Below, piece after piece: positions 16,473-26,081 of a stretch of 64,000 nucleotides of DNA (position 1 is its first letter; every line of letters begins with the position of its first letter). The translations under genes were made by a program, and so were the position numbers. The DNA is taken from the NCBI RefSeq assembly GCF_030818955.1, contig NZ_JAUTBF010000001.1:2480001-2544000 (forward strand). Reading direction: 5' to 3'. Below the pieces are notes generated by a model that did not search any database, was not told the origin of the DNA, and was given only the letters and a program-made list of their open reading frames with translations. The stretch is from Microbacterium trichothecenolyticum (GTDB lineage: Bacteria; Actinomycetota; Actinomycetes; Actinomycetales; Microbacteriaceae).

Positions 16473-18152
16473 ATGACTTTCACGCAGGAAGATGCGCGCG
16501 CCGACCTCGCCTCCGCGCCCGGCTCCCAGTGGTGGCGCACCGCCGTCATCTACCAGATCTACCCCCGCTCATTCGCCGATGCGTCCGGCGACGGCCTGGG
16601 CGACCTGCCCGGCGTCACCGCGCACCTCGACGACCTGCGACAGCTGGGCGTGGACGCCATCTGGCTCAGCCCCTTCCAGCGATCGCCGCAGAAGGACGCG
16701 GGCTACGACGTCGCCGACTACCGCGACGTCGACCCGATCTTCGGCACGCTGGCCGACTTCGACGCGATGCTCGCGGGCGCGCACGAGCGCGGCATCCGGG
16801 TCATCGTCGACCTCGTGCCGAACCACTCCAGCGACCAGCACGTCTGGTTCCAGCAGGCCTTGAGGGCCGCGCCCGGCAGCCCGGAACGCGCGCGGTACAT
16901 CTTCCGCGACGGCAAGGGCGAGAACGGCGAGCTGCCCCCGAACAACTGGGAGAGCGTGTTCGGCGGCGGCATGTGGAAGCGCGTGACCGAGGCCGACGGC
17001 ACGCCCGGCCAGTGGTACCTGCACATCTTCGACGAGAGCCAGCCCGACTTCGACTGGACGAACGAGGAGGTGCGCGCGGAGTTCCGCGACATCCTGCGCT
17101 TCTGGCTCGACCGCGGTGTCGACGGGTTCCGCGTCGACGTCGCGCACGGCCTCATCAAGGCCGAGGGCCTGCCCGACTTCACGCCCGACCCCGACGGCGG
17201 CTCGATGGGCGGCGACGCCGAAGAGGTTCCGTACTGGGGCCAGCCCGGCGTGCACGAGGTGTGGCGCGAGTGGCACGAGGTGCTCGCCGCGTACGACGGC
17301 GACCGCGCCCTGTGCGCCGAGGCGTGGCTGCCCACCGTGGAGCAGACGGCGCTGTGGGTGCGTCCCGACGAGATGCACCAGGCGTTCAACTTCCACTACC
17401 TCGAGACGAAATGGGATGCCGCGGCCCTGCGCGCCGTGATCACCGAGTCGCTCGAGCAGTACGGCGCCGTCGGCGCCCCGAGCACCTGGGTGCTGTCGAA
17501 CCACGACGTCGTGCGCCACGCGTCGCGTCTTGCGCTGACGGCCGAGAACCCGCAGGGCGCCGGCATCGGCCCCAAGTCGCCGGGCCAGCCCGACCCCGTG
17601 AAGGGCCTGCGCCGCGCCCGTGCGGCGACGTCGCTCATGCTCGCCCTCCCGGGCTCGTCGTACCTGTACCAGGGCGAGGAGCTGGGCCTGCCCGAAGTCA
17701 TCGATCTTCCCGACGACGCTCGTCAAGATCCGACCTGGTTCCGCACGAACGGCGAGCGCTACGGGCGCGACGGATGCCGCGTGCCCCTGCCGTGGACCGC
17801 CGACGCCCCCGCGTACGGGTTCAACAGCACCGGCGAATCGTGGCTGCCCCAGCCCGCCCAGTGGGCCGAGCTGGCGCACGACGTGCAGGTCGACGACCCC
17901 GCCTCGACCCTGTCGCTCTACCGCTCGCTCCTCGCCGAGCGTCGCAGTCGCAACCTCGGCGCCGGCGACCTCGAGTGGCTCGACGCGTACGGCGACGACG
18001 TCGTGGCATTCCGCAATGGTTCGCTCGTCGTGGTCGCCAACCTCGGCGACTCGCCGGTGGAACTGCCCGCGGGCGAGGTGCTCGTGGCGAGCGGCCCGCT
18101 CGATGGCAACCGCCTGCCCACCGACACGACGGTGTGGATCGCGGCGGCCTGA
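16473..18152 (+). CDS. GH13 alpha-glucosidase (oligo-1,6-glucosidase type)
   Basis: 559 aa glycoside hydrolase family 13 enzyme acting on alpha-linked gluco-oligosaccharides. Motifs are VIYQIYPRSFADASGDGLGD at the start, VDLVPNHSS (region I), GFRVDVAHG with nucleophile Asp222, CAEAW with acid/base Glu283, and VLSNHDVVRH with the transition-state Asp near 346. The QPDFDWTNEEV segment is typical of the oligo-1,6-glucosidase subfamily. It has a LacI operator in its promoter and the matching lacI-family gene 29 bp downstream. Confidence 0.93.
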   Translation: MTFTQEDARADLASAPGSQWWRTAVIYQIYPRSFADASGDGLGDLPGVTAHLDDLRQLGVDAIWLSPFQRSPQKDAGYDVADYRDVDPIFGTLADFDAMLAGAHERGIRVIVDLVPNHSSDQHVWFQQALRAAPGSPERARYIFRDGKGENGELPPNNWESVFGGGMWKRVTEADGTPGQWYLHIFDESQPDFDWTNEEVRAEFRDILRFWLDRGVDGFRVDVAHGLIKAEGLPDFTPDPDGGSMGGDAEEVPYWGQPGVHEVWREWHEVLAAYDGDRALCAEAWLPTVEQTALWVRPDEMHQAFNFHYLETKWDAAALRAVITESLEQYGAVGAPSTWVLSNHDVVRHASRLALTAENPQGAGIGPKSPGQPDPVKGLRRARAATSLMLALPGSSYLYQGEELGLPEVIDLPDDARQDPTWFRTNGERYGRDGCRVPLPWTADAPAYGFNSTGESWLPQPAQWAELAHDVQVDDPASTLSLYRSLLAERRSRNLGAGDLEWLDAYGDDVVAFRNGSLVVVANLGDSPVELPAGEVLVASGPLDGNRLPTDTTVWIAAA

Positions 18153-18181
18153 GCCGCGGCATCCATCGCTCCTCCGAGACC

Positions 18182-19183
18182 GTGGTCGGTATCGACGACG
18201 TCGCGCGTGCGGCGGGGGTGTCGACGGCCACGGTCTCGCGGGCGTTGAGCGGTCGCGGGCCGGTCTCGACGACCACCCGCGATCGCGTGCTCGCGACCGC
18301 CGACCGTCTTGGCTACGTCGTGTCGGCGGCGGCGTCGAGCCTGGCGACGGGCCGCGCGCGAGCCGTGGGTGTCGTCGTGCCCTTCCTCGACCGGTGGTTC
18401 TTCAGCACGGTCCTGGCGGGGATCTCCGACGCCCTCGTGCGCCAGGGCTACGACATCACGCTCTACAGCGTGAGCGCCGAACCCGCCGAGCGCCGCCGCG
18501 TCTTCGACGACCACCTGCGCCGCCGGCGCATCGACGCGGTCATCACGATCGCCATCGAACTGGATGCCGAGGAGTCGGCGTCACTGCGCGGACTCGGCGT
18601 TCCGATCGTCGCGATCGCCGGCCCCAACCCGCTGCTGACCACCCTCACCGTCGACGATCTCGCCGTCGGACGCCTGGCCACGGCGCACCTGATCGAACGG
18701 GGACACCGCAACATCGTGCACATCGGAGCCGACGCCTCCTCCAACGCCGGCTCGTCGGTGCCGGCGCTGCGACGCCGCGGCTTCGAGGAGACGCTCGCCG
18801 CAGCCGGCCTCTCGGCCCGCGCGGTCGAGCCGGCCGACTTCACCATCGAGGGCGGATCGGCTGCGGCGGCGCGCGTGCTCGCGGGCGATGATCGACCGAC
18901 GGCCCTGTTCGCGGCATCCGACGAGATGGCCATCGGGGCGATCCTCACGGCGCGCGAACGCGGGCTGCGGGTGCCCGAAGACCTCTCGGTCATCGGTATC
19001 GACGGGCACGAGCTCGGCCGCTGGTTCGGCCTGACCACGGTCGATCAGTTCGCGCGGGGCCAGGGCGAGCGGGCCGCCGAGGCGGCGTTGGCCGAACTCG
19101 ACGGTGCCACGCCCGCGCACGGTCGCGGCACCCTTCCCTTCGAGCTCGTCGACCGGGGATCGACGGCTCCCCCGGCGTTCTGA
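18182..19183 (+). CDS. LacI family transcriptional regulator
   Basis: 333 aa. Residues 3-50 form the LacI HTH and hinge (IDDVARAAGVSTATVSRALS), followed by a periplasmic-binding-protein-like sensor domain with LGYVVSAAASSLATGRARAVG, ERGHRNIVHIGADAS and ALFAASDEMAIGAI. It starts at GTG 18182, where the conserved HTH begins almost at once; the upstream Shine-Dalgarno is weak. It lies 29 bp after the alpha-glucosidase stop and almost certainly binds the operator at 16446-16459, derepressed by a sugar. Confidence 0.92.
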   Translation: MVGIDDVARAAGVSTATVSRALSGRGPVSTTTRDRVLATADRLGYVVSAAASSLATGRARAVGVVVPFLDRWFFSTVLAGISDALVRQGYDITLYSVSAEPAERRRVFDDHLRRRRIDAVITIAIELDAEESASLRGLGVPIVAIAGPNPLLTTLTVDDLAVGRLATAHLIERGHRNIVHIGADASSNAGSSVPALRRRGFEETLAAAGLSARAVEPADFTIEGGSAAAARVLAGDDRPTALFAASDEMAIGAILTARERGLRVPEDLSVIGIDGHELGRWFGLTTVDQFARGQGERAAEAALAELDGATPAHGRGTLPFELVDRGSTAPPAF

Positions 19184-19253
19184 AGTCTCCCCGCGCGGGC
19201 CGGCGTGCCGCGTCACGAGACGCCACATGCGCAAACGCCGACGCCGACCTGCC

Positions 19254-20381
19254 TCAGCGGCCCGCGTCGCGGAGGGAGCCGACGGTGGTCGCCGCGGGAT
19301 CGGTGACCAGGCACGTCACCAGCCGATCTCCGCGCGCCCAAGACTTCTGCGTGGGACTGACGTAGACGTAGTCGAAAGCGGAATGCTCGTAACCGCGGCC
19401 CACGAACGGGGCGAAGGCTTCGACGCAGCCGGCGTCGGCCTCTCGCGCGACGGCCTCGTCGCCGGGGTACCCGTGCGACGGCGCGGGACTCGACGATGAC
19501 GCGTCCTCCAGGGGGAACTGCGCATAGATCTCGTAGGAGTGGGCGTCTGCGCAGTCCACCAGGTTGGCGTCGCCGATCTCGCCGCGGCCCCGCTTGCTGA
19601 AGCACTGGCCGATCTGGAGAACGAACGTCGGCTCCGTGGCGCTGGGCGACGGCGCGATCCCGTCGACGGGCGACGACGCCGACGGGTTCGGCGCGGCGGG
19701 CGGAGGCGACGCACGCAGTGCGAGCCCGAGGCCCACGGCCACGACCGCTCCGACCAGCACCGTCATCACCGCACCCACGACGATGCCGGCGATGGCGAGA
19801 CCCCGCCCGCCCTCGCGAGTGCGGCGCAGCAGCACGAGAGCCATCGCCCCCACCACGATCCCGCCGAGGGGGGCGGCGAAGCCCAGGATGAGAGCGACGA
19901 CGGCGATGGCGCCGATCGGTCGCTTCGTGGATGCGGGGGCGACCTCGACGGCGCGGTGCGAGGCCGGGTCAGCGGGAGCATCCCCCTCCGCAGTCGGCAC
20001 CGGCGGGTCGGCAGCGACCGCATCGCGCTCGCGCGGTTCGTCCTCGCCCGACGACGTGTGCTCGCTCTCGTGGATCAGTCCCCGTTCCGCCAACCGCATC
20101 CTCGCCACGCGGGTCGCCGCGGTGAAGACCGCGTTCACCGACGACGCGGACTCCTCCCGCTCGAAGTCGGCCACGGCGCCGGAGGCAGCGGCGGCGAAGC
20201 GCACGCGAAAGCACGCGGGCGCCGCCGTGGTCGACGATGCGGCCTGTTCCGACGGGCGGGAGACCTCGAGCACGCCACCGTCGTCGCGCACGACGAAGCC
20301 CTGCTCCGACAGCGTCGCGGCGACGGCTCGCCGCGCGTGCGCGGGCGGCACGGAAAGGAGCAGACGCGTCGTCTCGGCCAT
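19254..20381 (-). CDS. DUF4190 / septum-formation-domain membrane protein (copy A)
   Basis: 375 aa, three-part architecture. Residues 1-95 are an unnamed alpha/beta domain opening RLLLSVPPAHARRAVAATLS. Residues 150-215 contain two membrane segments of DUF4190 type (IGAIAVVALILGFAAPLGG, GIVVGAVMTVLVGAVVAVG). Residues 260-375 form an extracytoplasmic septum_form-like domain with LQIGQCFSKRG, VDCADAHSYEIYAQFPL and SWARGDRLVTCLV, holding paired cysteines. The family role is not experimentally settled. It is a paralogue of the next gene, 175 bp away in the same direction, which points to tandem duplication. Confidence 0.75.
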   Translation of the reverse strand: MAETTRLLLSVPPAHARRAVAATLSEQGFVVRDDGGVLEVSRPSEQAASSTTAAPACFRVRFAAAASGAVADFEREESASSVNAVFTAATRVARMRLAERGLIHESEHTSSGEDEPRERDAVAADPPVPTAEGDAPADPASHRAVEVAPASTKRPIGAIAVVALILGFAAPLGGIVVGAMALVLLRRTREGGRGLAIAGIVVGAVMTVLVGAVVAVGLGLALRASPPPAAPNPSASSPVDGIAPSPSATEPTFVLQIGQCFSKRGRGEIGDANLVDCADAHSYEIYAQFPLEDASSSSPAPSHGYPGDEAVAREADAGCVEAFAPFVGRGYEHSAFDYVYVSPTQKSWARGDRLVTCLVTDPAATTVGSLRDAGR

Positions 20382-20556
20382 CGGTCACCTCGCCAGGAAG
20401 AGCCGTGCGGGCGCACGGCATCGCTCACCCTAGGTGTGCGGTGCCACGCCGGAACGGTGCGGTGCGGTCATCCCGGACGATCTCACCAGGTGCTTCACCC
20501 ACCTCGCGCCCGTCGCCCCCGGCATCGCATCCTCGCCCGGGCGGCCACGGGTCACG

Positions 20557-21711
20557 TCAGCGCGCGGCCCCTCGCAGCGAGCCCGTGATCTCGCCGTCCG
20601 GGTCGAAGACGAGGCACGAGACGGCGCGGTCTCCGGCGGCCCACGTCTCCTCGAGGGGAGCGAGGTAGGTGGAGGTGAGCCGCGATGCCTCGTAGTCGAT
20701 GCCGATGTACTCCGCGAACGCCGCACCGCATCCGTCGATCGCGGCGTCGTCGACCGCGGTGTCACCCGGGAAGGCGCCGTCGGGCAGGAGGAACGACGAG
20801 AAGACCTCGTAGGTGTGCGGCACGGCGCAGTCGACGAAGTTGTCGGACGAGACGAACCCCTGGGGGACATCGTCGAGGCACTCGCCGATGGGGAGCGCGT
20901 AGAGGTCGCTCGGGGCCTGCTCGTCGGGCGCGGCGCTCGCTCCTCCGTGCGACGCGCTAGGGGGCGCGACGAACGAGTCGTCGCCCGGCCCGGCGCTGGT
21001 CTGCGTTCCGAGCAAGACGAGGAAGAACAAGACGGCGATGCCCGCGATGGCGCTCAGGACGGTGAGGACGGAGCCGGCGATGATGCCGGTGAGCGCGAGA
21101 GCGCGGCCCTTCTCACCGGTGCGCTTGATCTGCGCGAGGCCTACCGCGCCGGCGATGATGCCGCCGATCGGCACCAGGAAGCCCAGCACGATGGCCACGA
21201 TCGACACGACGTTCGTGGAGCTCACGTCATCGGCGGGCGCCGCGGGGTGTTCCTCGCCGGGGAACGACGCCGCGGGCGAGGACGGAGAGGGGGTGCCCGT
21301 CAACGGGTCGGGCGCTGTCTCGAGCGCGGTGTCGGCCGCGGCGGGAATCTCGCCGACCACGAGCCCCTGGAGCGTGAGGCGGGTGCCGACGAGGTGCGCC
21401 GCTTCACGAGTCACTTCACCCGTTTTGGCCGCTCCGACCGCCCCACCCTTGACGAAACCGCCGGCGGCGGAGTGCTCGAACGCGGCCACGGTTCCGCCCT
21501 CTTCCGCGCAGAAGTGCACGTCGAAGCGCACGTGCATATCCCGCCCGGCGAAGGCCCCGGTGACGATGGTCGTGGCGAGGCTCCCCCGCGACACGTCGAG
21601 CGAGCCGGACGCCGCCCGCTGCACAGTGAATCCCTGTTCGGTCAGGGCCGCTGCGACCGCCTCCCGAGCCGGGTCGACGGGAACGGTGAGGTGCAACAGC
21701 GTGGACGACAT
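20557..21711 (-). CDS. DUF4190 / septum-formation-domain membrane protein (copy B)
   Basis: 384 aa, same layout as the neighbouring copy: an N-terminal domain opening LLHLTVPVDPAREAVAAAL, two membrane helices near 175-230 (VVSIVAIVLGFLVPIGGIIA and TGIIAGSVLTVLSAIAGIAV), and a C-terminal domain with LPIGECLDDVPQ, VDCAVPHTYEVFSSFLL and ETWAAGDRAVSCLVFDPDGE. The N-terminal part has an extra Gly-rich helix (GGFVKGGAVGAAKTG). Divergence between copies is large, so the duplication is old. Function unknown; likely an envelope protein. Confidence 0.75.
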   Translation of the reverse strand: MSSTLLHLTVPVDPAREAVAAALTEQGFTVQRAASGSLDVSRGSLATTIVTGAFAGRDMHVRFDVHFCAEEGGTVAAFEHSAAGGFVKGGAVGAAKTGEVTREAAHLVGTRLTLQGLVVGEIPAAADTALETAPDPLTGTPSPSSPAASFPGEEHPAAPADDVSSTNVVSIVAIVLGFLVPIGGIIAGAVGLAQIKRTGEKGRALALTGIIAGSVLTVLSAIAGIAVLFFLVLLGTQTSAGPGDDSFVAPPSASHGGASAAPDEQAPSDLYALPIGECLDDVPQGFVSSDNFVDCAVPHTYEVFSSFLLPDGAFPGDTAVDDAAIDGCGAAFAEYIGIDYEASRLTSTYLAPLEETWAAGDRAVSCLVFDPDGEITGSLRGAAR

Positions 21712-21831
21712 GGGGACTCCCGGGTGAAGGGCACCGGCAGAGGCGCGGCGCGCTCTCAGGGTAGCCAGCAGCCGCCCCGTGCCGACAAACCGGTGGACCG
21801 GTCCACCCCCGGTGGGGGGAATCCCGCCCGG

Positions 21832-23025
21832 CTACCGGATGCGCCCCGTGAGATCGTCGCGCGTCAGCGTGTCGGCCTCGGCGAGCACGGCACGGGCGGC
21901 ATCCCGGGCCCCCTCCACGTTCCACAGGAGCACGCCCACCACCCGGTCGTCGTCGAGGTAGTAGACGACGCCGCGCTCGGTGTCGACCCAGTCCTCCACC
22001 GTGTCGAGCTCGGCATCCAGCGTGCCGACCGCCTCGTAGCGGATCCCGAACACCGCGGAGTAGGAGTACGGCGTGTGGGTGTAGGCCTCGGCCGCGCCGG
22101 CGAGATTGCGCCCCGCGGTCTTGCCCTGCTCGTTGGCGTTGTCGACGTGCTCGACCCGGCGGCGACCGAGCAGACGGTCGGGGTAGCTCGCCGCGTCGCC
22201 CGCGGCGTAGATCCCGTCGATCGATGCCCGCAGCTGCGCGTCGACCACCACACCGTCGTCGACGGCGAGACCGGCCCGCTCCGCGAGGCCGGCGGCCACC
22301 TCGATGCCCAGGCCGCTGACGACGGCGTCGGCGCGCACCTCGTCGCCGTTCTCGAGCGAGAGGCGAACGCCCTCGGCATCCGCGTCGCCGCCCTCGACCT
22401 TCGACCCCGCGACGATCTCGACGCCCGCGTCGCGGAAGAGTTTCTCGAAGCGTTCCGCCAGGCCCGCCGGGAACACCGCGTCGCCGAGCACCGCCCCCGT
22501 GTGCACGAGCACGGTGTCGACGCCGTTCTGCACGAGGGCCGCGGCGAGCTCCGAGCCGATGTAGCCGCCGCCGACGACGGCGATGCGGTCGACCTCGTCG
22601 GCGAGCGCGCGGAGGCGGCGATAGTCCTCGGCGGTGCGGAACGACAGCACCCGCTCGCCGTTCGAACGGTCGTCGACCGGCAGGGGCACGGGCTTGCCGC
22701 CGGTCGCGATGAGGAGCTTGCCGTACGAGAACGTCTCGTCGACGGCATCCACTTCGTGCGCCTCGGGACGGATCGCCGTCGCGCGCGTGCGCAGGCGGAT
22801 GTCGGCGCCGGTGTCGCCGGCCGTGCCCAGCGGGACCTCGTCCCAGGTGAACTCGTCGTCGGTCCACAGCTTCTTGCTCAGGGCGGGTCGCGTGTACGGC
22901 TCGTCGACGTCGTCGCTCAGGATGCCGATAGAGCCGTCGGCGTCGATCTCGCGGATCCCGCGGGCGGCGGTGTCGGCGACCATCCCTCCGCCGACGATGA
23001 GGTAGTCGAAGTGTGTGGTGGTCAT
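21832..23025 (-). CDS. FAD-dependent NAD(P)H oxidoreductase (ferredoxin reductase-like)
   Basis: 397 aa flavoprotein of the rubredoxin/ferredoxin reductase type. FAD motif DYLIVGGGMVADTAARGI at 7-24, NAD(P) motif IAVVGGGYIGSELAAAL near 150, and the second FAD motif GIYAAGDAASYPDRLLG near 270 are all present. EPYTRPALSKKLW is the typical loop after the first strand. The partner ferredoxin or oxygenase is not nearby. The ATG at 23025 is chosen because upstream codons run into the palindromic repeat. Confidence 0.87.
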   Translation of the reverse strand: MTTTHFDYLIVGGGMVADTAARGIREIDADGSIGILSDDVDEPYTRPALSKKLWTDDEFTWDEVPLGTAGDTGADIRLRTRATAIRPEAHEVDAVDETFSYGKLLIATGGKPVPLPVDDRSNGERVLSFRTAEDYRRLRALADEVDRIAVVGGGYIGSELAAALVQNGVDTVLVHTGAVLGDAVFPAGLAERFEKLFRDAGVEIVAGSKVEGGDADAEGVRLSLENGDEVRADAVVSGLGIEVAAGLAERAGLAVDDGVVVDAQLRASIDGIYAAGDAASYPDRLLGRRRVEHVDNANEQGKTAGRNLAGAAEAYTHTPYSYSAVFGIRYEAVGTLDAELDTVEDWVDTERGVVYYLDDDRVVGVLLWNVEGARDAARAVLAEADTLTRDDLTGRIR

Positions 23026-23110
23026 GGCGGAAGCCTCGCCGCCCGACCTGACCGCCCGGGGCGGCTTGCCCCGTCCCCCACCATCCGCTACCCCCCCCCG
23101 CCCCCTCCCC

Positions 23111-23172
23111 GTTGAGTGTCCAGGACACGCCGCACGGGGCACCGGCCACACGGCGTGTCCCGGACACTCAAC
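23111..23172. repeat. Interspersed palindromic repeat (GTTGAGTGTCC type), copy 1
   Basis: Arms at 23111-23132 and 23151-23172 match at 21 of 22 positions and enclose 18 bp. Each arm reads GTTGAGTGTCC followed by GGACACGCCG-like sequence, so each arm is itself near-palindromic (GTGTCC/GGACAC). It lies between the divergent FAD oxidoreductase and M20 genes. Two more copies lie at 37586-37646 and 37697-37757. Confidence 0.8.
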
Positions 23173-23246
23173 GGAGGGGGGCGGGCGAGTGCGGCAGCGG
23201 GCGCGGAGACCGCCGACGGCGAAGCCGCGCGAACTAGGCTCGGAGG

Positions 23247-24461
23247 ATGAGCGTCGACCTCGAGAGCCTGTACACCGACCTGCACGCCCACCCCGAGCTG
23301 TCGTTCCAAGAGACGCGGACCGCCGGCGTCATCGCCCGGCACCTCGCCGACCTCGGCCTCGAGGTGGAAGAGGGAGTGGGCCGCACCGGCCTGGTCACCC
23401 GCATCGACAACGGCGACGGCCCCGTCGTCTGGCTGCGCGCCGACATGGACGGCCTCCCGGTCGAGGAGCAGACCGGCCTGGCCTACGCCAGCACCGCGCG
23501 GGGCACCGACCCCGCCGGCAACGCCGTGCCCGTGATGCACGCGTGCGGACACGACATGCACGTCACCGCTCTCATCGGGGCGCTCGAGCGTCTCGTGGCG
23601 ACCGCCGACGAGTGGTCGGGCACGGTCGTCGCGGTGTTCCAGCCGGCCGAGGAGTACGGCGCCGGGTCGCAGGCGATGATCGCCGACGGAGTGCTGGAGC
23701 GCTACCCGAAGCCCGACATCGTGCTCGGTCAGCACGTGACGCCGCTGCCCGCGGGCACGATCGGAGTGCGACCCGGCACGCAGATGGCGGCGTCCGACGG
23801 TCTCACCGTCGTCATGCACGGCCGCGGCGGTCACGGTTCGCGTCCGCACTCCACGATCGACCCGATCGTCATGGCCGCCGCCACCGTCATGCGTCTGCAG
23901 ACCGTCGTCTCGCGTGAGGTCGACCCGCGCGACGTGGCCGTCGTCACGGTCGGCTCGATCCACGCGGGGCTGAAGAACAACATCATCCCGGCCGAGGCGA
24001 AGCTCGAGCTCAGCCTGCGCTACCCCGACGACGCCGCGCGCGAACGTGTGCTCGGCAAGGTCGAGCGCATCATCCGCGCCGAGGCCGACGCCTCGGGTGC
24101 CGAGCAGACCCCGACGATCACCACCGACCACACCCTCCCCCCGACGATCAACGACCCCGAGGCCACGGCCCGGCTCACCGGCGCCTTCCGCCGCGCGTTC
24201 GGCGAGACCAGCGTCGTCGACCCGGGCATGTTCACCGGCAGCGAGGACGTGTCGTGGTTCGCGCGCGAATCGGGTGCCCCGCTGGTGTTCTGGTTCTGGG
24301 GCGGAGTCGACCCGCAGACCTTCGCCGATGCCCTGGCCGGCGGCACGATCGAGCGCGACATCCCGACGAACCACTCGCCGTTCTTCGCCCCCGTCCTGCA
24401 GCCGACGATCGACCGCGGCGTCGAGAACCTGGTGGTCGCCGCACGGGAGTTCCTCGGCTGA
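23247..24461 (+). CDS. M20 family amidohydrolase (N-acyl-amino acid/hippurate hydrolase type)
   Basis: 404 aa M20D metallopeptidase. The metal motif PVMHACGHDMHVTALIGAL lies near 95-113, AVFQPAEEYGAGSQAM follows near 130, and GRGGHGSRPHSTIDP near 195 is the dimerisation domain. Substrates in this clade include N-acyl amino acids, hippurate and indole-3-acetyl amino acids. It begins at ATG 23247 a short distance after the palindromic repeat. It is transcribed alone or with the small membrane protein downstream, 76 bp away. Confidence 0.87.
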   Translation: MSVDLESLYTDLHAHPELSFQETRTAGVIARHLADLGLEVEEGVGRTGLVTRIDNGDGPVVWLRADMDGLPVEEQTGLAYASTARGTDPAGNAVPVMHACGHDMHVTALIGALERLVATADEWSGTVVAVFQPAEEYGAGSQAMIADGVLERYPKPDIVLGQHVTPLPAGTIGVRPGTQMAASDGLTVVMHGRGGHGSRPHSTIDPIVMAAATVMRLQTVVSREVDPRDVAVVTVGSIHAGLKNNIIPAEAKLELSLRYPDDAARERVLGKVERIIRAEADASGAEQTPTITTDHTLPPTINDPEATARLTGAFRRAFGETSVVDPGMFTGSEDVSWFARESGAPLVFWFWGGVDPQTFADALAGGTIERDIPTNHSPFFAPVLQPTIDRGVENLVVAAREFLG

Positions 24462-24537
24462 CGATCGTGCGGGAAGGGTCGACACGAGCGGCGACGCGTG
24501 TGAGGGTGGGACGACGCCCATCCCCCCGGAGGACGCC

Positions 24538-25053
24538 ATGACCGATTCCCGCACGCCCGACACGACGACCGCGACGCCGCTGCTGCTGCTGCCCGGAGCG
24601 GAGATCGTCGCCGCCATCCGCTCCCTGCTGATCTGGGGCGTCGTCGCCGCGACGGCGGCGGGGATGTTCATAAGAGGCTCGCACAGCAGCTGCTCCGGCG
24701 GCGTCGCCTCCAGCGGCGACGGCTACATCGGCGCCGACGGCGCACCGACCGACGTCGAGCCGCTGTGCGGCACCGTCACCATGAGCCCGAGCCCCCTGCT
24801 GTTCGTGATCATGGCGTTCATCGTGATCGGTTCGCTCACCCGGGTGCTGCGCCGGGCCGACGATGTGCCCCAGGCTCTCGGCATCCTGAACAACGCGCGC
24901 ATGGCGTTGGTCGTGGTGACCCTGGTGGCCCTGGCCGTGAGCTGGATCGCGATCATGACCCTGCACGTCGACGACTGGCGTTCGTTCTCGCTCTTCTCGC
25001 CGTTCCCGTTCGGCCAGTTCGACGTCGAGACGACCCCGATCACGCAGCGCTGA
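24538..25053 (+). CDS. Putative membrane protein of unknown function
   Basis: 171 aa with a clear Shine-Dalgarno (CCGGAGG) before ATG 24538. Hydrophobic segments lie near residues 22-42, 80-102 and 115-138. Between the first two is an exposed loop with two cysteines (HSSCSGG and PLCGTVT) that could form a disulfide. The pattern resembles DUF2975-type small membrane proteins, but I cannot assign it with confidence. The C-terminus ends ETTPITQR. Confidence 0.65.
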   Translation: MTDSRTPDTTTATPLLLLPGAEIVAAIRSLLIWGVVAATAAGMFIRGSHSSCSGGVASSGDGYIGADGAPTDVEPLCGTVTMSPSPLLFVIMAFIVIGSLTRVLRRADDVPQALGILNNARMALVVVTLVALAVSWIAIMTLHVDDWRSFSLFSPFPFGQFDVETTPITQR

Positions 25054-25140
25054 CGCGACCGGGATTTCGTGCGAGAGCGGCCGCGCCGCCGAAGTCCAGC
25101 CCCTCCCGCCGCCGAGATCGTCCGGCATACGGTGTCGGGC

Positions 25141-26016
25141 GTGACGTTCAACGACAATGCCCGCGTCGGCAACAACACCGCCAGACGCCGCGGGGGAACC
25201 GTGGCCGCTGTCGGTGGCGGCACGGTGGGCCTCGGCGCGATCGTGGTGCTGCTCTTCTCGTTCTTCACCGGCACCGACCTCACGGGTCTGATCGGTGGCG
25301 GGGGTGCACCCGCCGGCACGTCGGGCGGTGGCGAAGCACTGACCAGCTGCCGGACGGGGCAGGATGCCAACGGTGACGACGCGTGCCGACTCGCGGCCGC
25401 GTCGCTCAGTGTGGACCAGTTCTGGCAGGAGCGCCTGGAGGGCTACACCCCGCCGCAGCTGATCATCGTCGACGGCGCCACCTCGACGCAGTGCGGCGCC
25501 GCATCCAACGCGACCGGGCCGTTCTACTGCCCGCCCGAGCAGACGGTGTACGTCGACCCCACCTTCTTCGCCCTGCTGCGGGAGCAGTACGACACCACCG
25601 CGGGTCCGCTCGCGCAGCTGTACGTGCTCGCCCACGAGTACGGGCACCACGTGCAGAACCTCACCGGGGTCATGCAGCAGCATCCCGCCAACGGCACCGG
25701 CCCCGACAGCAACGGCGTGCGCACGGAGCTGCAGGCCGATTGCTACGCGGGGGCGTGGGTCGCCGCCGCGGGCGAGCAGGTCGACGAGAACGGTACGCCG
25801 TACCTCGAGCCGCCGACGCAGCAGCAGATCACCGACGCGCTGGCCGCGGCGGCCGCCGTCGGCGACGATCACATCCAGATCGAGTCCGGCGGGGTGGTCA
25901 ACCCCGAGAGCTGGACGCACGGCTCGAGCGAGCAACGCCAGCGCTGGTTGGACGAGGGCCGTCAGGGCGGGGTGAACGCCTGCGACACGTTCGCGGTGTC
26001 GGGGCAGAACCTGTAG
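25141..26016 (+). CDS. Neutral zinc metallopeptidase (YpfJ-like)
   Basis: 291 aa. Opens MTFNDNARVGNNTARRRGG, typical of the family, then one N-terminal membrane helix near 22-45 and an exported catalytic domain. The zinc motif LAHEYGHHVQNLTGVM holds His165, Glu166 and His169; the downstream RTELQADCYAGAW supplies the third ligand region. Paired cysteines are at SCRTGQD and DACRLAA. The start is GTG 25141, chosen because it gives the conserved N-terminus; an earlier GTG at 25069 would add an unrelated Arg-rich stretch. Physiological substrate unknown. Confidence 0.9.
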   Translation: MTFNDNARVGNNTARRRGGTVAAVGGGTVGLGAIVVLLFSFFTGTDLTGLIGGGGAPAGTSGGGEALTSCRTGQDANGDDACRLAAASLSVDQFWQERLEGYTPPQLIIVDGATSTQCGAASNATGPFYCPPEQTVYVDPTFFALLREQYDTTAGPLAQLYVLAHEYGHHVQNLTGVMQQHPANGTGPDSNGVRTELQADCYAGAWVAAAGEQVDENGTPYLEPPTQQQITDALAAAAAVGDDHIQIESGGVVNPESWTHGSSEQRQRWLDEGRQGGVNACDTFAVSGQNL

Positions 26017-26081
26017 TCCGCGGCATCCTGCCCGGGGTGGTGCGGTCGGGGCGTCGTGCCGTCGGGCCGTCTGCCGTCGAG

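Noticed and set aside
19254..21711. Sensor-kinase or sortase substrate role for the two septum-domain proteins
   Set aside because: No kinase motifs, LPXTG signal or lipobox are present.
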